A stretch of 64,000 nucleotides of DNA from Ectothiorhodospira shaposhnikovii (GCF_022227765.1 NZ_JAJMLZ010000008.1:62001-126000), one strand, 5' to 3'; shown: positions 25,310-35,831, numbered from the stretch's first letter. Numbers and translations: made by a program. The notes: a model not told the origin generated them from the sequence alone.

Positions 25310-27679
25310 TCAAACAGTGTCACAAGACGCGGCCCCATCGGTGATCGGGGTATTTCCGGCATCATTTCCGGGAAGTCCAGCCATCAGGCCCGGAATTGCC
25401 ATTACCAATGCATCCGCCTCGACCGCGGGAGAAAACAGCCATCCCTGAAAGCGATGGCAGCCCATGCCACGGAGCAGTCGAAACTGCTCCGGCGTTTCCA
25501 CCCCTTCCGCCACCACCGTCAGGCCCAGCGCGTGGGACAGGGCCAGAATCATGGCGCAGATCTGACGATCCCCTTCGTCGTGGGCAATGTCGCGTACAAA
25601 GGCCTTGTCGATCTTCAACTCACCCGCCGGCAGTTTCTTGAGTTTGACCAGGGACGACTGCCCGGTGCCGAAATCATCGATGGACAGGCCGAATCCGGCC
25701 TCCCGCAAGGCCACCACGGTGGGGATGACCTCGTCATCAAGCATTTCCGATTCGGTCACCTCCAGCATGATGGTATCAGGAGAAGTGCCTTCCTCCCGTG
25801 CGATGTCCAGCAGTTGACGGGCAAGCTCCGGTCGGCGTAGCTGTACCGCCGAAATATTGATGGAGACGGCTCCGATCTCTACCCCACCCTGCCGCCATTG
25901 CCTCAACTGCCGACAGACAGACCGGAAGATCCACTCCCCGATGGGTACGATCAGTCCGGTGGACTCGGCCAGGGGAATGAAATCCTCCGGCGAAACCGGC
26001 TGGCCATGCACGGTCCACCGTAACAATGCCTCTGCCCCCACAAGCCGCCCGGCCGCATCCATTTGCGGCTGATACAGAACATGGAATTGTCCTTCCGGCA
26101 GGGCACGATGCAGCAGGGTGCTCAATTCCAGGCGCTTACGGGCGATGAGCGTGTATTCCTGCAAATAGAAGCAGTAACTGTTGCGATTGCTGGATTTCAC
26201 CTGATTCAGCGCCAAGTCTGCGTTTCGGACCAATTCCATCACGGTGGAAGCATCGTCCGGGTACAGGCTGATGCCGATACTCGCAGTGACAAAATGCGGC
26301 TCTCTGCCGCTTTCCAGGCATGGCTTGGAAAACCCCTGCAGAATCCCTTCGGCCAGCTGTGCAACCTCCGTTCTGGATCGGCACTGTTCCACCATCACCA
26401 TGAATTCATCACCGCTCATGCGGGCCAGGGTACACCGATCATCCAGCGAACGACTGATCCTGGCGCTGGCTTCACACAACAACATGTCTCCGGTGCGGTG
26501 GCCGTAAATGTCATTGATCTGCTTGAAATGATCGAGGTCCACCAGCATGAAGGCCACTCGATCATGGCGTCGAGCCGCCATTTGCAAGGCGTGTTCCATC
26601 TGGTTCTCGAAGAACAGTCGGTTTGGCAAATGAGTCAGGGCATCATAATGAGCCAGCCGGAACATCTGCTCCTGATTCTGCAAAATGGCCGTTTCCGCCT
26701 GACGCAGGCGCTCCAGCACCTCTAACATATGCGTCTGGCGCACCCCCACCAGCAGCAGCGTCAGCAAACAGCAGACGAAAATGATGCCTCGCTCAAACCC
26801 CGTTTCAGTCAAGGCATAAAAGAAATGGAACAGCAACGCCAGGGCCAGCAACATGGCAAGCAGGGGCACATGATTCATGACCCTCTCACAGGCATTCAGA
26901 TATCCCGGCTCCTGTCGAACCTCGATGCGCCAGAAACGGGCACCCAGGCCCAACAACAAAGCACTGACGCCAAAGGCCATGTTGAATAGCATGCCCGCCT
27001 GCAGCTGGCCATCCAGCACCATCAGATTCCACTGCATCCAGGTCAGCCCATAGGCGGTGATACCGACCATCAGCAGCAGATGGGCCGGCGCCATGCGCAG
27101 GGCCATGCCGGGGATCATCAACAGGGCAAAGAAGGCGGCACTGAGAAAACTGACCGGATAGAAGACCAGCACCAGCAGGGCAATCAGGGAAATCTCCTCT
27201 CCATGGGGGACATAGAGCGTGAGCACCAGCGCCAGCAGGGCAAATACCATTCCGCAGATGTCCAGCATCGCGGAATGGAAACGGTCCGCGGGCAGATGCA
27301 GCTTCAATGCGCGCATCAGTCCGATCATCCAGAGGGGACCCACCGCCAGGAACAGGACATCGGCTAGGGAGGGAAAAGGATTCCAGCCGGCAAGCACCTG
27401 CAGATTCCAGACCAACTGGCCAACCAGCATCAGCCCCGCCCCCAGAACGAGCCAGAACAGCACATCCGCATCGTGCGTGGCCGCCAGGCGCATGCCCCGC
27501 CATGCCAGGGCCAGCGACAGGGCAAAGGCGGAAGTCCAATGGAGCATATCCAGGATCACTACTCTGGCGCCGCCTTCAAGCAACCATGCTGTCAGGCCGA
27601 GCAGAAAGGTGATCAGCACCCAGAGCCCGAACAGGATCAGTTCCGGCGGGTTGACGATCCTCTGCTGCGTTACCGACAT
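25310..27679 (-). CDS. Membrane GGDEF/EAL c-di-GMP protein (SGDEF variant)
   Basis: This 789-residue protein begins with about ten membrane helices (residues ~15-320), which probably form a sensory domain. A GGDEF domain (~350-515) follows, with the start motif AHYDALTHLPNRLFFENQ and a signature changed to SGDEF, and no RxxD inhibitory site at the usual place. An EAL phosphodiesterase domain (~530-775) follows, with GAEALLRW, SINISAVQLRR, EVTESEMLDD, SIDDFGTGQSSLVKLKKLP and VVAEGVETPEQ, i.e. the catalytic residues look intact. It could be mainly a c-di-GMP phosphodiesterase. The start at 27679 has GAGG six bases upstream. Confidence 0.9.
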   Translation of the reverse strand: MSVTQQRIVNPPELILFGLWVLITFLLGLTAWLLEGGARVVILDMLHWTSAFALSLALAWRGMRLAATHDADVLFWLVLGAGLMLVGQLVWNLQVLAGWNPFPSLADVLFLAVGPLWMIGLMRALKLHLPADRFHSAMLDICGMVFALLALVLTLYVPHGEEISLIALLVLVFYPVSFLSAAFFALLMIPGMALRMAPAHLLLMVGITAYGLTWMQWNLMVLDGQLQAGMLFNMAFGVSALLLGLGARFWRIEVRQEPGYLNACERVMNHVPLLAMLLALALLFHFFYALTETGFERGIIFVCCLLTLLLVGVRQTHMLEVLERLRQAETAILQNQEQMFRLAHYDALTHLPNRLFFENQMEHALQMAARRHDRVAFMLVDLDHFKQINDIYGHRTGDMLLCEASARISRSLDDRCTLARMSGDEFMVMVEQCRSRTEVAQLAEGILQGFSKPCLESGREPHFVTASIGISLYPDDASTVMELVRNADLALNQVKSSNRNSYCFYLQEYTLIARKRLELSTLLHRALPEGQFHVLYQPQMDAAGRLVGAEALLRWTVHGQPVSPEDFIPLAESTGLIVPIGEWIFRSVCRQLRQWRQGGVEIGAVSINISAVQLRRPELARQLLDIAREEGTSPDTIMLEVTESEMLDDEVIPTVVALREAGFGLSIDDFGTGQSSLVKLKKLPAGELKIDKAFVRDIAHDEGDRQICAMILALSHALGLTVVAEGVETPEQFRLLRGMGCHRFQGWLFSPAVEADALVMAIPGLMAGLPGNDAGNTPITDGAASCDTV

Positions 27680-27821
27680 GAACTGCCTCGTTTGTGCATC
27701 GTCACGGAATGGGTGGAGCCGGTGAACATGATCAGGTTGTAGCACAATCCCGTGAATACTTATCTATTACTCAACGAGCGGCTACACTGCCCCACCCGGA
27801 TTGATTCAAGGAGCGCCCGTC

Positions 27822-28313
27822 ATGCCCATCCAGGTCGGCGATCAGATCCCCGAGATCACCCTGCGCGTGATGACACCGGCAGGTGACCACCCCATCACCA
27901 CCACGGAACTCTTCAGTGGCTACCGTAGCGCCCTGTTCGCCGTTCCCGGCGCCTTCACGCCCGCCTGCTCCGGTGTTCATCTGCCCGGCTTCATCCACAA
28001 GGCGGAGCAGCTGCGGGCCGCCGGCATCGAGCGCCTCTTGTGCCTGGCGGTGAACGATATCTTCGTCCTTGATGCCTGGGCCGACATCCATGCAGTGGGC
28101 GACCGGATCATGATGGTCTCCGACGGCAATGGGGACTTCACCCGGGCCGTGGGACTGGAATCCGATGCCACCGGCAGTCAGATGGGGGTCCGCTCCCGGC
28201 GCTATGCCATGATCATCGACAACGGCCGGTTGGAGTGGATCGGCGTGGACAAGCCCCGTCAGGTGGTGGAAAGTGCCGCCGATGCCGTCCTCAAGGCCCT
28301 CGACCGGGGCTGA
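27822..28313 (+). CDS. Peroxiredoxin-5-type redoxin
   Basis: This 163-residue thioredoxin-fold protein reduces hydrogen peroxide or organic peroxides. It has the Prx5 active site [16 protein letters not shown] (usually PTCS), with the peroxidatic cysteine in the last triplet, followed by [13 protein letters not shown] and the conserved Arg region [14 protein letters not shown]. The start at 27822 follows AAGGAG eight bases upstream. Its 3' end overlaps the convergent chemoreceptor gene by 55 bp. Confidence 0.88.
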   Translation: MPIQVGDQIPEITLRVMTPAGDHPITTTELFSGYRSALFAVPGAFTPACSGVHLPGFIHKAEQLRAAGIERLLCLAVNDIFVLDAWADIHAVGDRIMMVSDGNGDFTRAVGLESDATGSQMGVRSRRYAMIIDNGRLEWIGVDKPRQVVESAADAVLKALDRG

Positions 28314-30718
28314 GGGATCGGCCCCGCCACCGGCGGGGCGGACGATGCCTGGGGCGACGCTCCGTGGGGCGATGAAATCCTGAAACACCCTGCCGCCTGA
28401 TCCAGCTCCGCCGCCACTTGCTTCTGCTCCCGGGCAGCCGCGGCCTGCTCCGCCATGGCCAGCTCGGTCTGATTGGCCTCCCGCAGCAAAACCTCCAGAC
28501 GCCGGCGCATGCTCAGGGTCTTGCCGCGCTGCACGTCGGTATCCCCGGAGACCTGTTCGGTCACATGGCGGATGGCCTCCACCGCCTGCCCGATGGATAC
28601 CAGCGCCGTCACCGCCTCGCCGGTCTCGGTCACACAGCGCTCGGCGGTCTGCCGCTCGTTTTCCATGGCATCCACCACCTCCCGCATGTTGCCGTGCAAA
28701 CGCTCCACCATGCCCTGGATGCGCCCCGTGGCCTCGCGGGTATCGGCGGCCAGACCGCGTACCTGTTCCGCCACCACGGCAAAGCCACGCCCCTGCTCTC
28801 CCGCCCGGGCCGCCTCGATGGCCGCGTTCAGGGCCAGCAGATTGGTCTGTTCGGCTATCTTGCGGATGGTGGTGAGCACGGAATCGATATCCCCGGCAGC
28901 CACTTGCAGTGCCTGAAGATGTGCGCTGGACTCGGTGACCTGCCGGGCCAGTTCATCCGTCAGTCCGGCCACGTCCCGCACCTGGGCCTGGCCACCCTCC
29001 GCCAGCCGGGTGGCCGACGAGGCGGATTCGGCAACCCGTTGCATCTGCTCGACGATACGATCGGTCGCGGACTCCATGGCGGTCGCCTCTGCGTCCAGCG
29101 CATCCAGGGCGGCCCGCTGGTCGTGCACGGAGGACAGGCACTGCTCGCTGGTGGCGGCATTGCCGTCCGCCAGGGCGGCAGTACGCCCCGACCGGGTCAC
29201 GATACCGCCCACGAAGGACTCCAACTCGCGGAACAGGCCATCCAGGGCAGTGGCAATCATGCCGATCTCGTCCCGGCGACCATTGGAAAAACGACGGGTC
29301 AGATCCTGATGGGAGGCGGCTTCGCCGATGTTACGGGCCAGATCCCTCAGCGGGCGGCTGATGAGACGGGCGAACCACCAGGAAGCCAGCGCCGCCAGCA
29401 GGGACAGGACAATCACTCCGGAAACGGCGCCGACACTCAGATCCCGCCGCATCTGCGTCAATGGCGCCATGATCTCCAGAGGATCCTGCTGGGTCACCAG
29501 GGCAAAACGATGGCCCGCAATCTCCAGGGGGGTCCAGGCCATGAACATGTCCCGTCCCAGATAATCCTTTTCAAGGCCCATGCCGCCATGCCCCGCCAGC
29601 GCGGCGCGGACCGCGCCGGTATCCAAGGTCAGGTGCCCGGCAATCCGGCCCTGGCCGGCGGCGCGCTGAAAATCCGGAGACAGGGCGTCGGGACGAACCG
29701 ACTGCAACCGGCGTAGGAATTCCGTGCGATTCTCCAGCATGGGCCGCAACTCGGTCACCAGACGATGGCGCTCATCCACCAGATAGGACTCTCCCGTGGC
29801 CCCTAGCCCCGCCTGTACCCAACCACCGGCATTGGTCATGATCTGGGTGAAACGCGCCGCGGGGATCTCCGCCACCAGCATGCCCAGGGGACGCTCGGGA
29901 CTGTAGACGGCATGAAAGACCGGCACGCCGATGAAGACCACCGGTTCATTGAAGCGTCCCGAGAAGTCCTCGAAGGGGGCCATGCGAAACCCGTCCGCCC
30001 CCCGATTCGCCATCATCCCCCGGGCCAACGCCCCCAGGGCGCTGTCAGAAAAAGGCCCCTGGCGCAGGGAGGTACCGAAGACAGGCCCCTTGGTCACCGA
30101 GTAGATCACCGCCAGGGACTGGGCATCAATGAGCATGAGGTCATTGAACCCCAGGCGTTCAAGGGTATCCCGCAAGCTCTGGTGATAACGCAGATGCTGC
30201 TGTCCGTAGATGCTGCCGTCACGGCGGTCCACCAGGGCCTTCAGGTCTTCCGGGTCATGGGGGTTGTCGGCCACATAATAGCGCTGGATCAGCAGGGCCT
30301 CGTGGGACATGGCCCCCAGCCAATCTCCCAGGGGCGCGCTCAGGCCCCCGGTACGGGCCGCGTACAAGGGCGCATAGCGATCCTCATACCACCGACCCAC
30401 CTGTTGCCGCAGCTGTTCCGTGGACCCACCCTCGACCTCGTAGCGGTAGGAAGCAAAAGGGCGGATGAAGCCGTAAACCGCATCCTGCACCAGACGGCCA
30501 TGGGCCAGGGTCTGCAGCAGATTTTCCAGCCCCTGCATCTCGTCCAGCAATCGTGCCTGACGACCATCCGCCACCGTCTGGAACTGCTGACCGATGGCAT
30601 GTTCGATCACCTGGGTGGCACTGCGGTCGGCCACATGGCTCGTGGTGACGGCGGACAACAGCACGGCCAGGCCGGTGAGCACGGTGGCTCCGGCCATCAA
30701 TCGGATCGTGATTTTCAT
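28259..30718 (-). CDS. Methyl-accepting chemotaxis protein
   Basis: This 819-residue transducer has one N-terminal membrane helix (about 7-26), a large periplasmic sensor region (about 27-425) with cache-like stretches ([20 protein letters not shown]), a second helix (428-448), a HAMP domain (449-505) and a coiled-coil signalling domain. The hairpin tip is at about 622-660 ([20 protein letters not shown], then [13 protein letters not shown]). The ligand is unknown. The last 40 residues are Pro/Ser/Ala-rich and lack a clear CheR-binding pentapeptide. The 3' end overlaps the peroxiredoxin gene on the other strand. Confidence 0.93.
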   Translation of the reverse strand: MKITIRLMAGATVLTGLAVLLSAVTTSHVADRSATQVIEHAIGQQFQTVADGRQARLLDEMQGLENLLQTLAHGRLVQDAVYGFIRPFASYRYEVEGGSTEQLRQQVGRWYEDRYAPLYAARTGGLSAPLGDWLGAMSHEALLIQRYYVADNPHDPEDLKALVDRRDGSIYGQQHLRYHQSLRDTLERLGFNDLMLIDAQSLAVIYSVTKGPVFGTSLRQGPFSDSALGALARGMMANRGADGFRMAPFEDFSGRFNEPVVFIGVPVFHAVYSPERPLGMLVAEIPAARFTQIMTNAGGWVQAGLGATGESYLVDERHRLVTELRPMLENRTEFLRRLQSVRPDALSPDFQRAAGQGRIAGHLTLDTGAVRAALAGHGGMGLEKDYLGRDMFMAWTPLEIAGHRFALVTQQDPLEIMAPLTQMRRDLSVGAVSGVIVLSLLAALASWWFARLISRPLRDLARNIGEAASHQDLTRRFSNGRRDEIGMIATALDGLFRELESFVGGIVTRSGRTAALADGNAATSEQCLSSVHDQRAALDALDAEATAMESATDRIVEQMQRVAESASSATRLAEGGQAQVRDVAGLTDELARQVTESSAHLQALQVAAGDIDSVLTTIRKIAEQTNLLALNAAIEAARAGEQGRGFAVVAEQVRGLAADTREATGRIQGMVERLHGNMREVVDAMENERQTAERCVTETGEAVTALVSIGQAVEAIRHVTEQVSGDTDVQRGKTLSMRRRLEVLLREANQTELAMAEQAAAAREQKQVAAELDQAAGCFRISSPHGASPQASSAPPVAGPIPQPRSRALRTASAALSTT

Positions 30719-30787
30719 GGATCACCAGGAACGGGGCTTGAGTATGACGCAGGAAACTGTCAAAAACCCCGACAGATTAACGGCCAT

Positions 30788-32515
30788 TCATGACATGACC
30801 ATGACCGCCCCCAGATAGATCGCCACCAGCATCGACAGCACCAGACCGATGAACAGCAGCCCCAGGGTCTCCCAGCGCAGCAGCAGGCGCTCGCCCCGGG
30901 CCACCCGGACCAGCCATGCCGCCCAAAGCCGGGGCAGCCCATGGACCAGGGCCAGGGTGAACCCGCCGCCCGGCATGTGCCAGAACCCGGGGGTACGGGA
31001 AATCCATCCCAGCACCCCCTGACCGCCCCGCTCCAAAGGCACCCACAGGTCCCCCTCGGGAATCCATCGGGGCAGGGTCCAGCCCCGGAAACGGGCCAGC
31101 AACAGGGCAATGCCGCCGATCAGCAAACCCAATCCCATCGGCCAGAGCAACGCCAGCGCAGGCTCGACGGCCAGGGCCTTGAAGGCATCCTCCGGCGCCA
31201 GCACCCAGGGCAGGGCCACCGTGCCCAGTACCAGCACCAGACAGGGCATCCACAGGGACACCGGCACCGGGCGGGGCTCCCGCGAACCACCGGCGGCCAG
31301 CACCCAGAATCGCAGCATCAGCAGGAAGGTGCCGGCCGCGGCCGTGGACAGCCACAGGGTCACCAGGGACAGATCCACGGGCGCATCGTACATGGGTGTC
31401 TTGAGCAGGGTCTTGGCCACGGCCCCGCTGGTCAGGGGCATCCCCGCCAGCGCCAGTCCCGGCAGCAGCAACCAGGCCAGCGCCGCCGTTCGCCCCACCC
31501 GCTGGGCAATGCCCACCCCCAGGAACAGGGCGGCCTTGGCGATGCCGTGGTGCAAGGCATAGAGCACCAGGGCCGAGATCAGGGCGGGCGCCAGGGCCGG
31601 GTGCATCATGGCCACCCCCAGGCCCGCCGTCATCAGGCCCATCTGACTGATGCTGGAATAGGCCAGCACGGTCTTGACCCGATGCTGGAACACCCCGGCC
31701 AGCACCCCATAACCGGCCCCCACCAGACCCAACACCAGCAGGACCGTGCCCAGGGCTTCCGGCACACTACCCGGCGGCAGCAGGCGCATCCAGCCCAACA
31801 GGCCCGCCTTGATCATGGCCCCCGACAGGACGGCGCTGGCCGGGGTGGGCGCGGCCGGGTGGGCCAGGGGCAGCCACAGATGCAGGGGCACCATCCCGGC
31901 CTTCACTCCCAGGCCACCCAGCAACAGGATCACAGCCGCCGTCCCCGGCGGCTGCTCCCAGACCCGGACCAGACCATGCCCGCCGGCATCATGGACCAGC
32001 AGGATCAGGCCCGTGAACAGGGCCACCTCGCCCATCAGGGCCATGCCCAGATAGACCCACCCGGCCCGCCAGGACTCAAAACGCTGTTCATGCACCACCA
32101 GCCCCATGGAGGCCAGGCTCATGAGGGCGAAGCTGGTATAGAAAAATGCCACGTCCGCCGCCACCACCAGCCCCAGGTTGCCCGCCATGGCCAACAGGAA
32201 AAAGGCGTGGAAACGCACCCGGGCCGGACCTGCCCCCAGATACCCCTGGGCGTAAACGGCCGCCGCGCCCCACAGCAGGGCGGTGAGCAGCAGAAAGCCG
32301 CGTCCCACCGGATCCAGGGCCAGTTCCGTGCCCAGCAGCAGCCAGGGGTAGAAGGCCCATGCCCCTTCCGGCAGCCACAGCGCACCCGCCAGGGCCGGCA
32401 GCACCGCCAGCGGGGTCAGGCGCCAGAGATGACGACCCACCACCGGTAACGCCAGGGCAGACACCAGCAGCAGCGGGGTCAGGGGAATCAGAAGCAGCCA
32501 AAGATCCGGGGTCAT
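30788..32515 (-). CDS. NuoM/MrpD-like antiporter subunit lacking the TM5 glutamate
   Basis: This 575-residue polytopic membrane protein is in the complex I/Mrp proton-channel family, with about 14 helices. The two channel lysine regions are present (GVKAGMVPLHLWLP and SGAMIKAGLLG). In the TM5 segment, relatives read W-E-L-M-S but this protein reads TSFALMSLAS, so the usual channel glutamate is alanine. The C-terminal region (about 430-575) is extended. ATGA overlaps the stop of the preceding gene, with GGGAG just upstream, setting the start at 32515. It is the last gene of the antiporter operon. Confidence 0.85.
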   Translation of the reverse strand: MTPDLWLLLIPLTPLLLVSALALPVVGRHLWRLTPLAVLPALAGALWLPEGAWAFYPWLLLGTELALDPVGRGFLLLTALLWGAAAVYAQGYLGAGPARVRFHAFFLLAMAGNLGLVVAADVAFFYTSFALMSLASMGLVVHEQRFESWRAGWVYLGMALMGEVALFTGLILLVHDAGGHGLVRVWEQPPGTAAVILLLGGLGVKAGMVPLHLWLPLAHPAAPTPASAVLSGAMIKAGLLGWMRLLPPGSVPEALGTVLLVLGLVGAGYGVLAGVFQHRVKTVLAYSSISQMGLMTAGLGVAMMHPALAPALISALVLYALHHGIAKAALFLGVGIAQRVGRTAALAWLLLPGLALAGMPLTSGAVAKTLLKTPMYDAPVDLSLVTLWLSTAAAGTFLLMLRFWVLAAGGSREPRPVPVSLWMPCLVLVLGTVALPWVLAPEDAFKALAVEPALALLWPMGLGLLIGGIALLLARFRGWTLPRWIPEGDLWVPLERGGQGVLGWISRTPGFWHMPGGGFTLALVHGLPRLWAAWLVRVARGERLLLRWETLGLLFIGLVLSMLVAIYLGAVMVMS

Positions 32516-34053
32516 GGCGTCTCCCATTCGAAGATGGCGCGCCAGATATGATCGTAGCCGTACTCGAATTCCACGATGAAGGTCACCCAGTACAGGGGAC
32601 TGATGGTCAGGGAGGCCAGTAGCCCCATGCCCAGGGCCATGGCGGCGACGGTCACCGTGGGCAGCAGCAGCATCCAGTGGGTTTCCAGCCGTCGTCCCCC
32701 GTGACGTTCATCGGGCCACGGCCCCTCCCGGCGACTGAACCAGCCCCGCAGGATCGGCGGCAGGAAATACAGGGCGTTGAGCAGACTGCTGACCACCAGC
32801 ACGCCGGTCACCCAGGCCATTCCCGCCTCCAGGGCGCCCAGGCCCAGATACCATTTGCTGATGAACCCGGCCAGCGGGGGAATGCCGATCATCCCCAGGG
32901 CCGCCAGGGTGAAGGCGGTCATGGTCCAGGGCATGCGCCGGCCCACCCCACGCATCTCATCCACCCGATGGATGCCCAGGGTCTCGGCGAAATTCCCGGC
33001 GCAGAAGAACAGGGTGATCTTCATCACCCCCTGATGGACCAGATGCACCAGCCCCCCCACGGCACCGATGGGTCCGGCCAGGGCCACGCCGAGGATGATG
33101 TAGGACACCTGGCTGACGGTGGAAAAGGCCAGCCGTTGCTTGAGATCATCGGCAAACACCGCACGCACCGAACCATAGACGATGGTCATGATGGCCAGCA
33201 GCAGCAACGGCAGGGTCACCCCCAGATCCGCCGCCAGTTCCACCCCGTAGACATCATTGAGCACCCGCACGATGCCGAAGGCCCCGGCCTTGACCACGGC
33301 CACCGCGTGCAGCAGGGCACTCACCGGGGCCGGGGCCACCATGGCCCGGGGCAGCCAGCTATGCAGAGGCAGCAAGGCCGCCTTGACCCCGAATCCGGCC
33401 ATGAGCATGGCAAAGATCATGATCAGAACCGGACCCTGGTCGGCACTCAGATGCCGCAGATAACCGCCGGCGACAAAGGGCTCGGAACCCGCCAGCAGGG
33501 TCAGCCAGACCACGGCCCCCAGCAGCACCGCGCCCCCCAGGAGGGTGTAGGCCAGATAGATGCGCCCGGCCCGGAAGGATTCCGCCGTGCCCCGGTGTAC
33601 CACCAGGGGCCAGGTGGCCAGGGTCAGGATCTCGTAGAAGATCAGCAGGGTGATGAGGTTGCCGGAGAAGGCGATCCCCACCGTGGCGCTCACGCACAGG
33701 CTGAAGAAACCGAAGAAGCGGCTGCGGTTGGGGGAATCCTCCAGGTAGCCGATGGCGTAGATGGTGGTGACCAGCCAGAGCACCGCCGAGAGGGTGGCAA
33801 ACAAGAGGGACAGGGCATCCGCCGCCAGCACCAGATCGATCCCCGGCAACAGGTTCACGCTCAGGCTGTAGGTCTTGCCATCTCGGTACACTCCCACCAA
33901 CAGGGCAATGATCAGCAGGAACTTGAGGGTGGCGCCCCCCAGGTTGAGGGCCGTGCGCAGGGCAAACTGCTGCTCCCGCAGGAAGAAGATGGCCACCCCG
34001 GGCAGCAGGGAGCTCAGGAGAATCAGCAGCAGCATGTATCCCCCCGTTGCCAT
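32512..34053 (-). CDS. NuoL/MrpA-N-like proton-channel subunit
   Basis: This 513-residue polytopic membrane protein belongs to the antiporter-like subunit family. It has the conserved TM5 glutamate (IFYEILTLATW), the TM7 lysine (GFGVKAALLPLHSWLP), a second lysine helix (AVAVVKAGAFGI) and HLVHQGVMKITLFFCAG. It could supply the channel part that in classical Mrp systems is the N-terminal domain of MrpA. The start at 34053 lies one base after the upstream stop, with a GGAGG about eight bases before it. It is between two similar paralogues, so three channel subunits are encoded in a row. Confidence 0.87.
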   Translation of the reverse strand: MATGGYMLLLILLSSLLPGVAIFFLREQQFALRTALNLGGATLKFLLIIALLVGVYRDGKTYSLSVNLLPGIDLVLAADALSLLFATLSAVLWLVTTIYAIGYLEDSPNRSRFFGFFSLCVSATVGIAFSGNLITLLIFYEILTLATWPLVVHRGTAESFRAGRIYLAYTLLGGAVLLGAVVWLTLLAGSEPFVAGGYLRHLSADQGPVLIMIFAMLMAGFGVKAALLPLHSWLPRAMVAPAPVSALLHAVAVVKAGAFGIVRVLNDVYGVELAADLGVTLPLLLLAIMTIVYGSVRAVFADDLKQRLAFSTVSQVSYIILGVALAGPIGAVGGLVHLVHQGVMKITLFFCAGNFAETLGIHRVDEMRGVGRRMPWTMTAFTLAALGMIGIPPLAGFISKWYLGLGALEAGMAWVTGVLVVSSLLNALYFLPPILRGWFSRREGPWPDERHGGRRLETHWMLLLPTVTVAAMALGMGLLASLTISPLYWVTFIVEFEYGYDHIWRAIFEWETP

Positions 34054-34054
34054 T

Positions 34055-35509
34055 TCAGCCCCCTCCCCCGGCCAGGGTTCGGGCCAGCAACGACAAGGCC
34101 GGGCTACCGGCAAACCCCAGGCCGATGGTCAGCAGGGCCAGGGCCAGGGGCACCCATTCCATCACCGCGGGCAAGGGACGCCCCCGATCCGCGGGGCCCG
34201 GCTCAAAGGCCGGCCCCAGCAGACGGAACACGTAGGCACCGGCCAGAAGCCCGCCACCCAGCACCACCAGGGCCCAGATCCACAGCCCGGCCTCCAGGGC
34301 GGTCTGCACCAGCAGCCATTTGGCGATGAAACCCCCGGTGAAGGGCAAACCCACCAGACCGGCACCAGCAATCCCCAGGGCAAAACTGGTCTTGAGCCGC
34401 CCCCGCATCACCGCCCCCAACTCCGCCAGCCGGTCGTGACCCGCCGCCCGCTGCAGGGTGCCGGCGGCCAGGAACACGGCGGCCTTGGCCACCCCGTGGG
34501 CAACCGCGAAAAAGACCACCGCCTTCCAGCCCTCCGGATGCGCCCGGAGAAACGGAAACAGCAGGAACAGATAGCCCACCTGGGCCACGGTGGAATAGGC
34601 CACCACCTGCTTGAGCCGAGGGGCCCGCAACGCCATGAGGCCGCCCCAGAGCACCGCCCCGGCGGCCAGCGCCCCCATCAGCACATCCAGCCCCGACAGA
34701 GGCAATGCCGGGAAGACCGTCAGCCAAAGCCGCAGGATGAGATAGAAGGACACCTTGACCACCAGGGCCGAAAGCGCCGCGCTGACCGGCGCCGGGGCAC
34801 TGCCATGGGCGGGGGGCAACCAGACATGCAGCGGGAACAGGGCGGACTTGGCCAGCAACCCCACGGTCATCAGCACCGCCGCCAGCATGGGGGCCGACGA
34901 CAGTACCACCTGGGCACCCAACCCCTGCAGATCCAGCGTGCCATAAGCCCCGTAGAGCAGGGCCACCCCCATCAGGTAGGCCATGGATCCGAGCAGGCTC
35001 ACCAGCAGGTAGCGCATGGCCGCCACCAGGGGGGCGGCACCGCCGGCCAGGGCCACCAGGGCCACCGACGCCAGCACCACCAGTTCCAGGGTGACATAGA
35101 GATTGAACACATCCCCGGACAGATACAGGGCATTCATGGCCGCCCACAGCCACAGCCAGAGGACCCAGAACCAGCGGCCCCGGTCTGTTCCGCCCAGGTA
35201 GCCCAGGGCATACAGACTGATGGCCAGCCCCACCCCGGCGGTCATCAGCACCATCAGGCTGGCCAGGCCGTCCACCACCAGGGTGATACCCAGGGGCGGT
35301 GCCCAGCCTCCCAGATCCAGGATCACGGGACCCTGGGCATGCACCTGCAGGGCCAGCAGCAGGGCCATGACCGGGGTGAGCAGCGCCGTCAGCAGCCCCC
35401 ACCATCGAGCCGCGGCAGGCCACAGTCCCGCCAGCAAGGCACCCGCCAGGGGCAGGATCACCAGCCAGGGAGCCAGGAGCACGTCTGCCATGACAGCGGC
35501 CAGCGGCAT
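34055..35509 (-). CDS. MrpD-like proton-channel subunit
   Basis: This 484-residue membrane protein shows MrpD/NuoN-like features: NLYVTLELVVLASVALVAL with the TM5 glutamate, VGLLAKSALFPLHVWLPPAHG and ALVVKVSFYL with channel lysines, and YSTVAQVGYLFLLFP. It follows the MrpC gene as mrpD usually does. GGAGG lies six bases before the start at 35509. It is translationally linked to its neighbours by one-base gaps. Confidence 0.9.
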   Translation of the reverse strand: MPLAAVMADVLLAPWLVILPLAGALLAGLWPAAARWWGLLTALLTPVMALLLALQVHAQGPVILDLGGWAPPLGITLVVDGLASLMVLMTAGVGLAISLYALGYLGGTDRGRWFWVLWLWLWAAMNALYLSGDVFNLYVTLELVVLASVALVALAGGAAPLVAAMRYLLVSLLGSMAYLMGVALLYGAYGTLDLQGLGAQVVLSSAPMLAAVLMTVGLLAKSALFPLHVWLPPAHGSAPAPVSAALSALVVKVSFYLILRLWLTVFPALPLSGLDVLMGALAAGAVLWGGLMALRAPRLKQVVAYSTVAQVGYLFLLFPFLRAHPEGWKAVVFFAVAHGVAKAAVFLAAGTLQRAAGHDRLAELGAVMRGRLKTSFALGIAGAGLVGLPFTGGFIAKWLLVQTALEAGLWIWALVVLGGGLLAGAYVFRLLGPAFEPGPADRGRPLPAVMEWVPLALALLTIGLGFAGSPALSLLARTLAGGGG

Positions 35510-35510
35510 G

Positions 35511-35831
35511 TCAGTCCTCCGGCCCGGACCGGGGCAATCGCGCCAGGCCGGTGGCCGCCTTCACCCTGAGCATCAGCACCAGCGCCACGGCCGTGGCGCT
35601 GAGTGCCACCACGATGCCGGTAATGACCAGGGCATGGGGTACCGGATCCACTCCGCCATCACCGCCGGCGGCCACTCCCAGCAGGACCATGAATATCCCG
35701 GAACCCATGATGTTGATGGCGAGGATCTTCAGCAGCAGATGACGACGCACCACCAGGGCATGCAGTCCCATCACGAACAGCAGGGTGCCACACGCGAGGT
35801 AGATCTGAAGACTGACGGGCTCAGTGGCCAT
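35511..35831 (-). CDS. mrpC: Cation/proton antiporter subunit MrpC (NuoK-like)
   Basis: This 106-residue protein has three membrane helices in the NuoK/MrpC fold, with LLLKILAINIMGSGIFMVLLG in the second helix and VPHALVITGIVVALSATAVAL in the third. Its start overlaps the end of the MnhB-like gene by 11 bp. MrpC pairs with MrpD in the antiporter membrane arm. Confidence 0.9.
   Translation of the reverse strand: MATEPVSLQIYLACGTLLFVMGLHALVVRRHLLLKILAINIMGSGIFMVLLGVAAGGDGGVDPVPHALVITGIVVALSATAVALVLMLRVKAATGLARLPRSGPED

Noticed and set aside
28321-28339. GC-rich hairpin just after the peroxiredoxin stop
   Set aside because: No T-run follows and it lies inside the chemoreceptor coding region, so I do not call it a terminator.
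34203-35423. 406-codon minus-strand frame inside the MrpD-like gene
   Set aside because: It is on the same strand but in a different frame from a clear membrane protein; it is Gly/Arg/Ala-rich and not protein-like.
30941-35569. Three long plus-strand frames opposite the antiporter genes
   Set aside because: They are Gln/His/Gly/Arg-rich shadows of hydrophobic membrane-protein genes, with no ribosome-binding sites.
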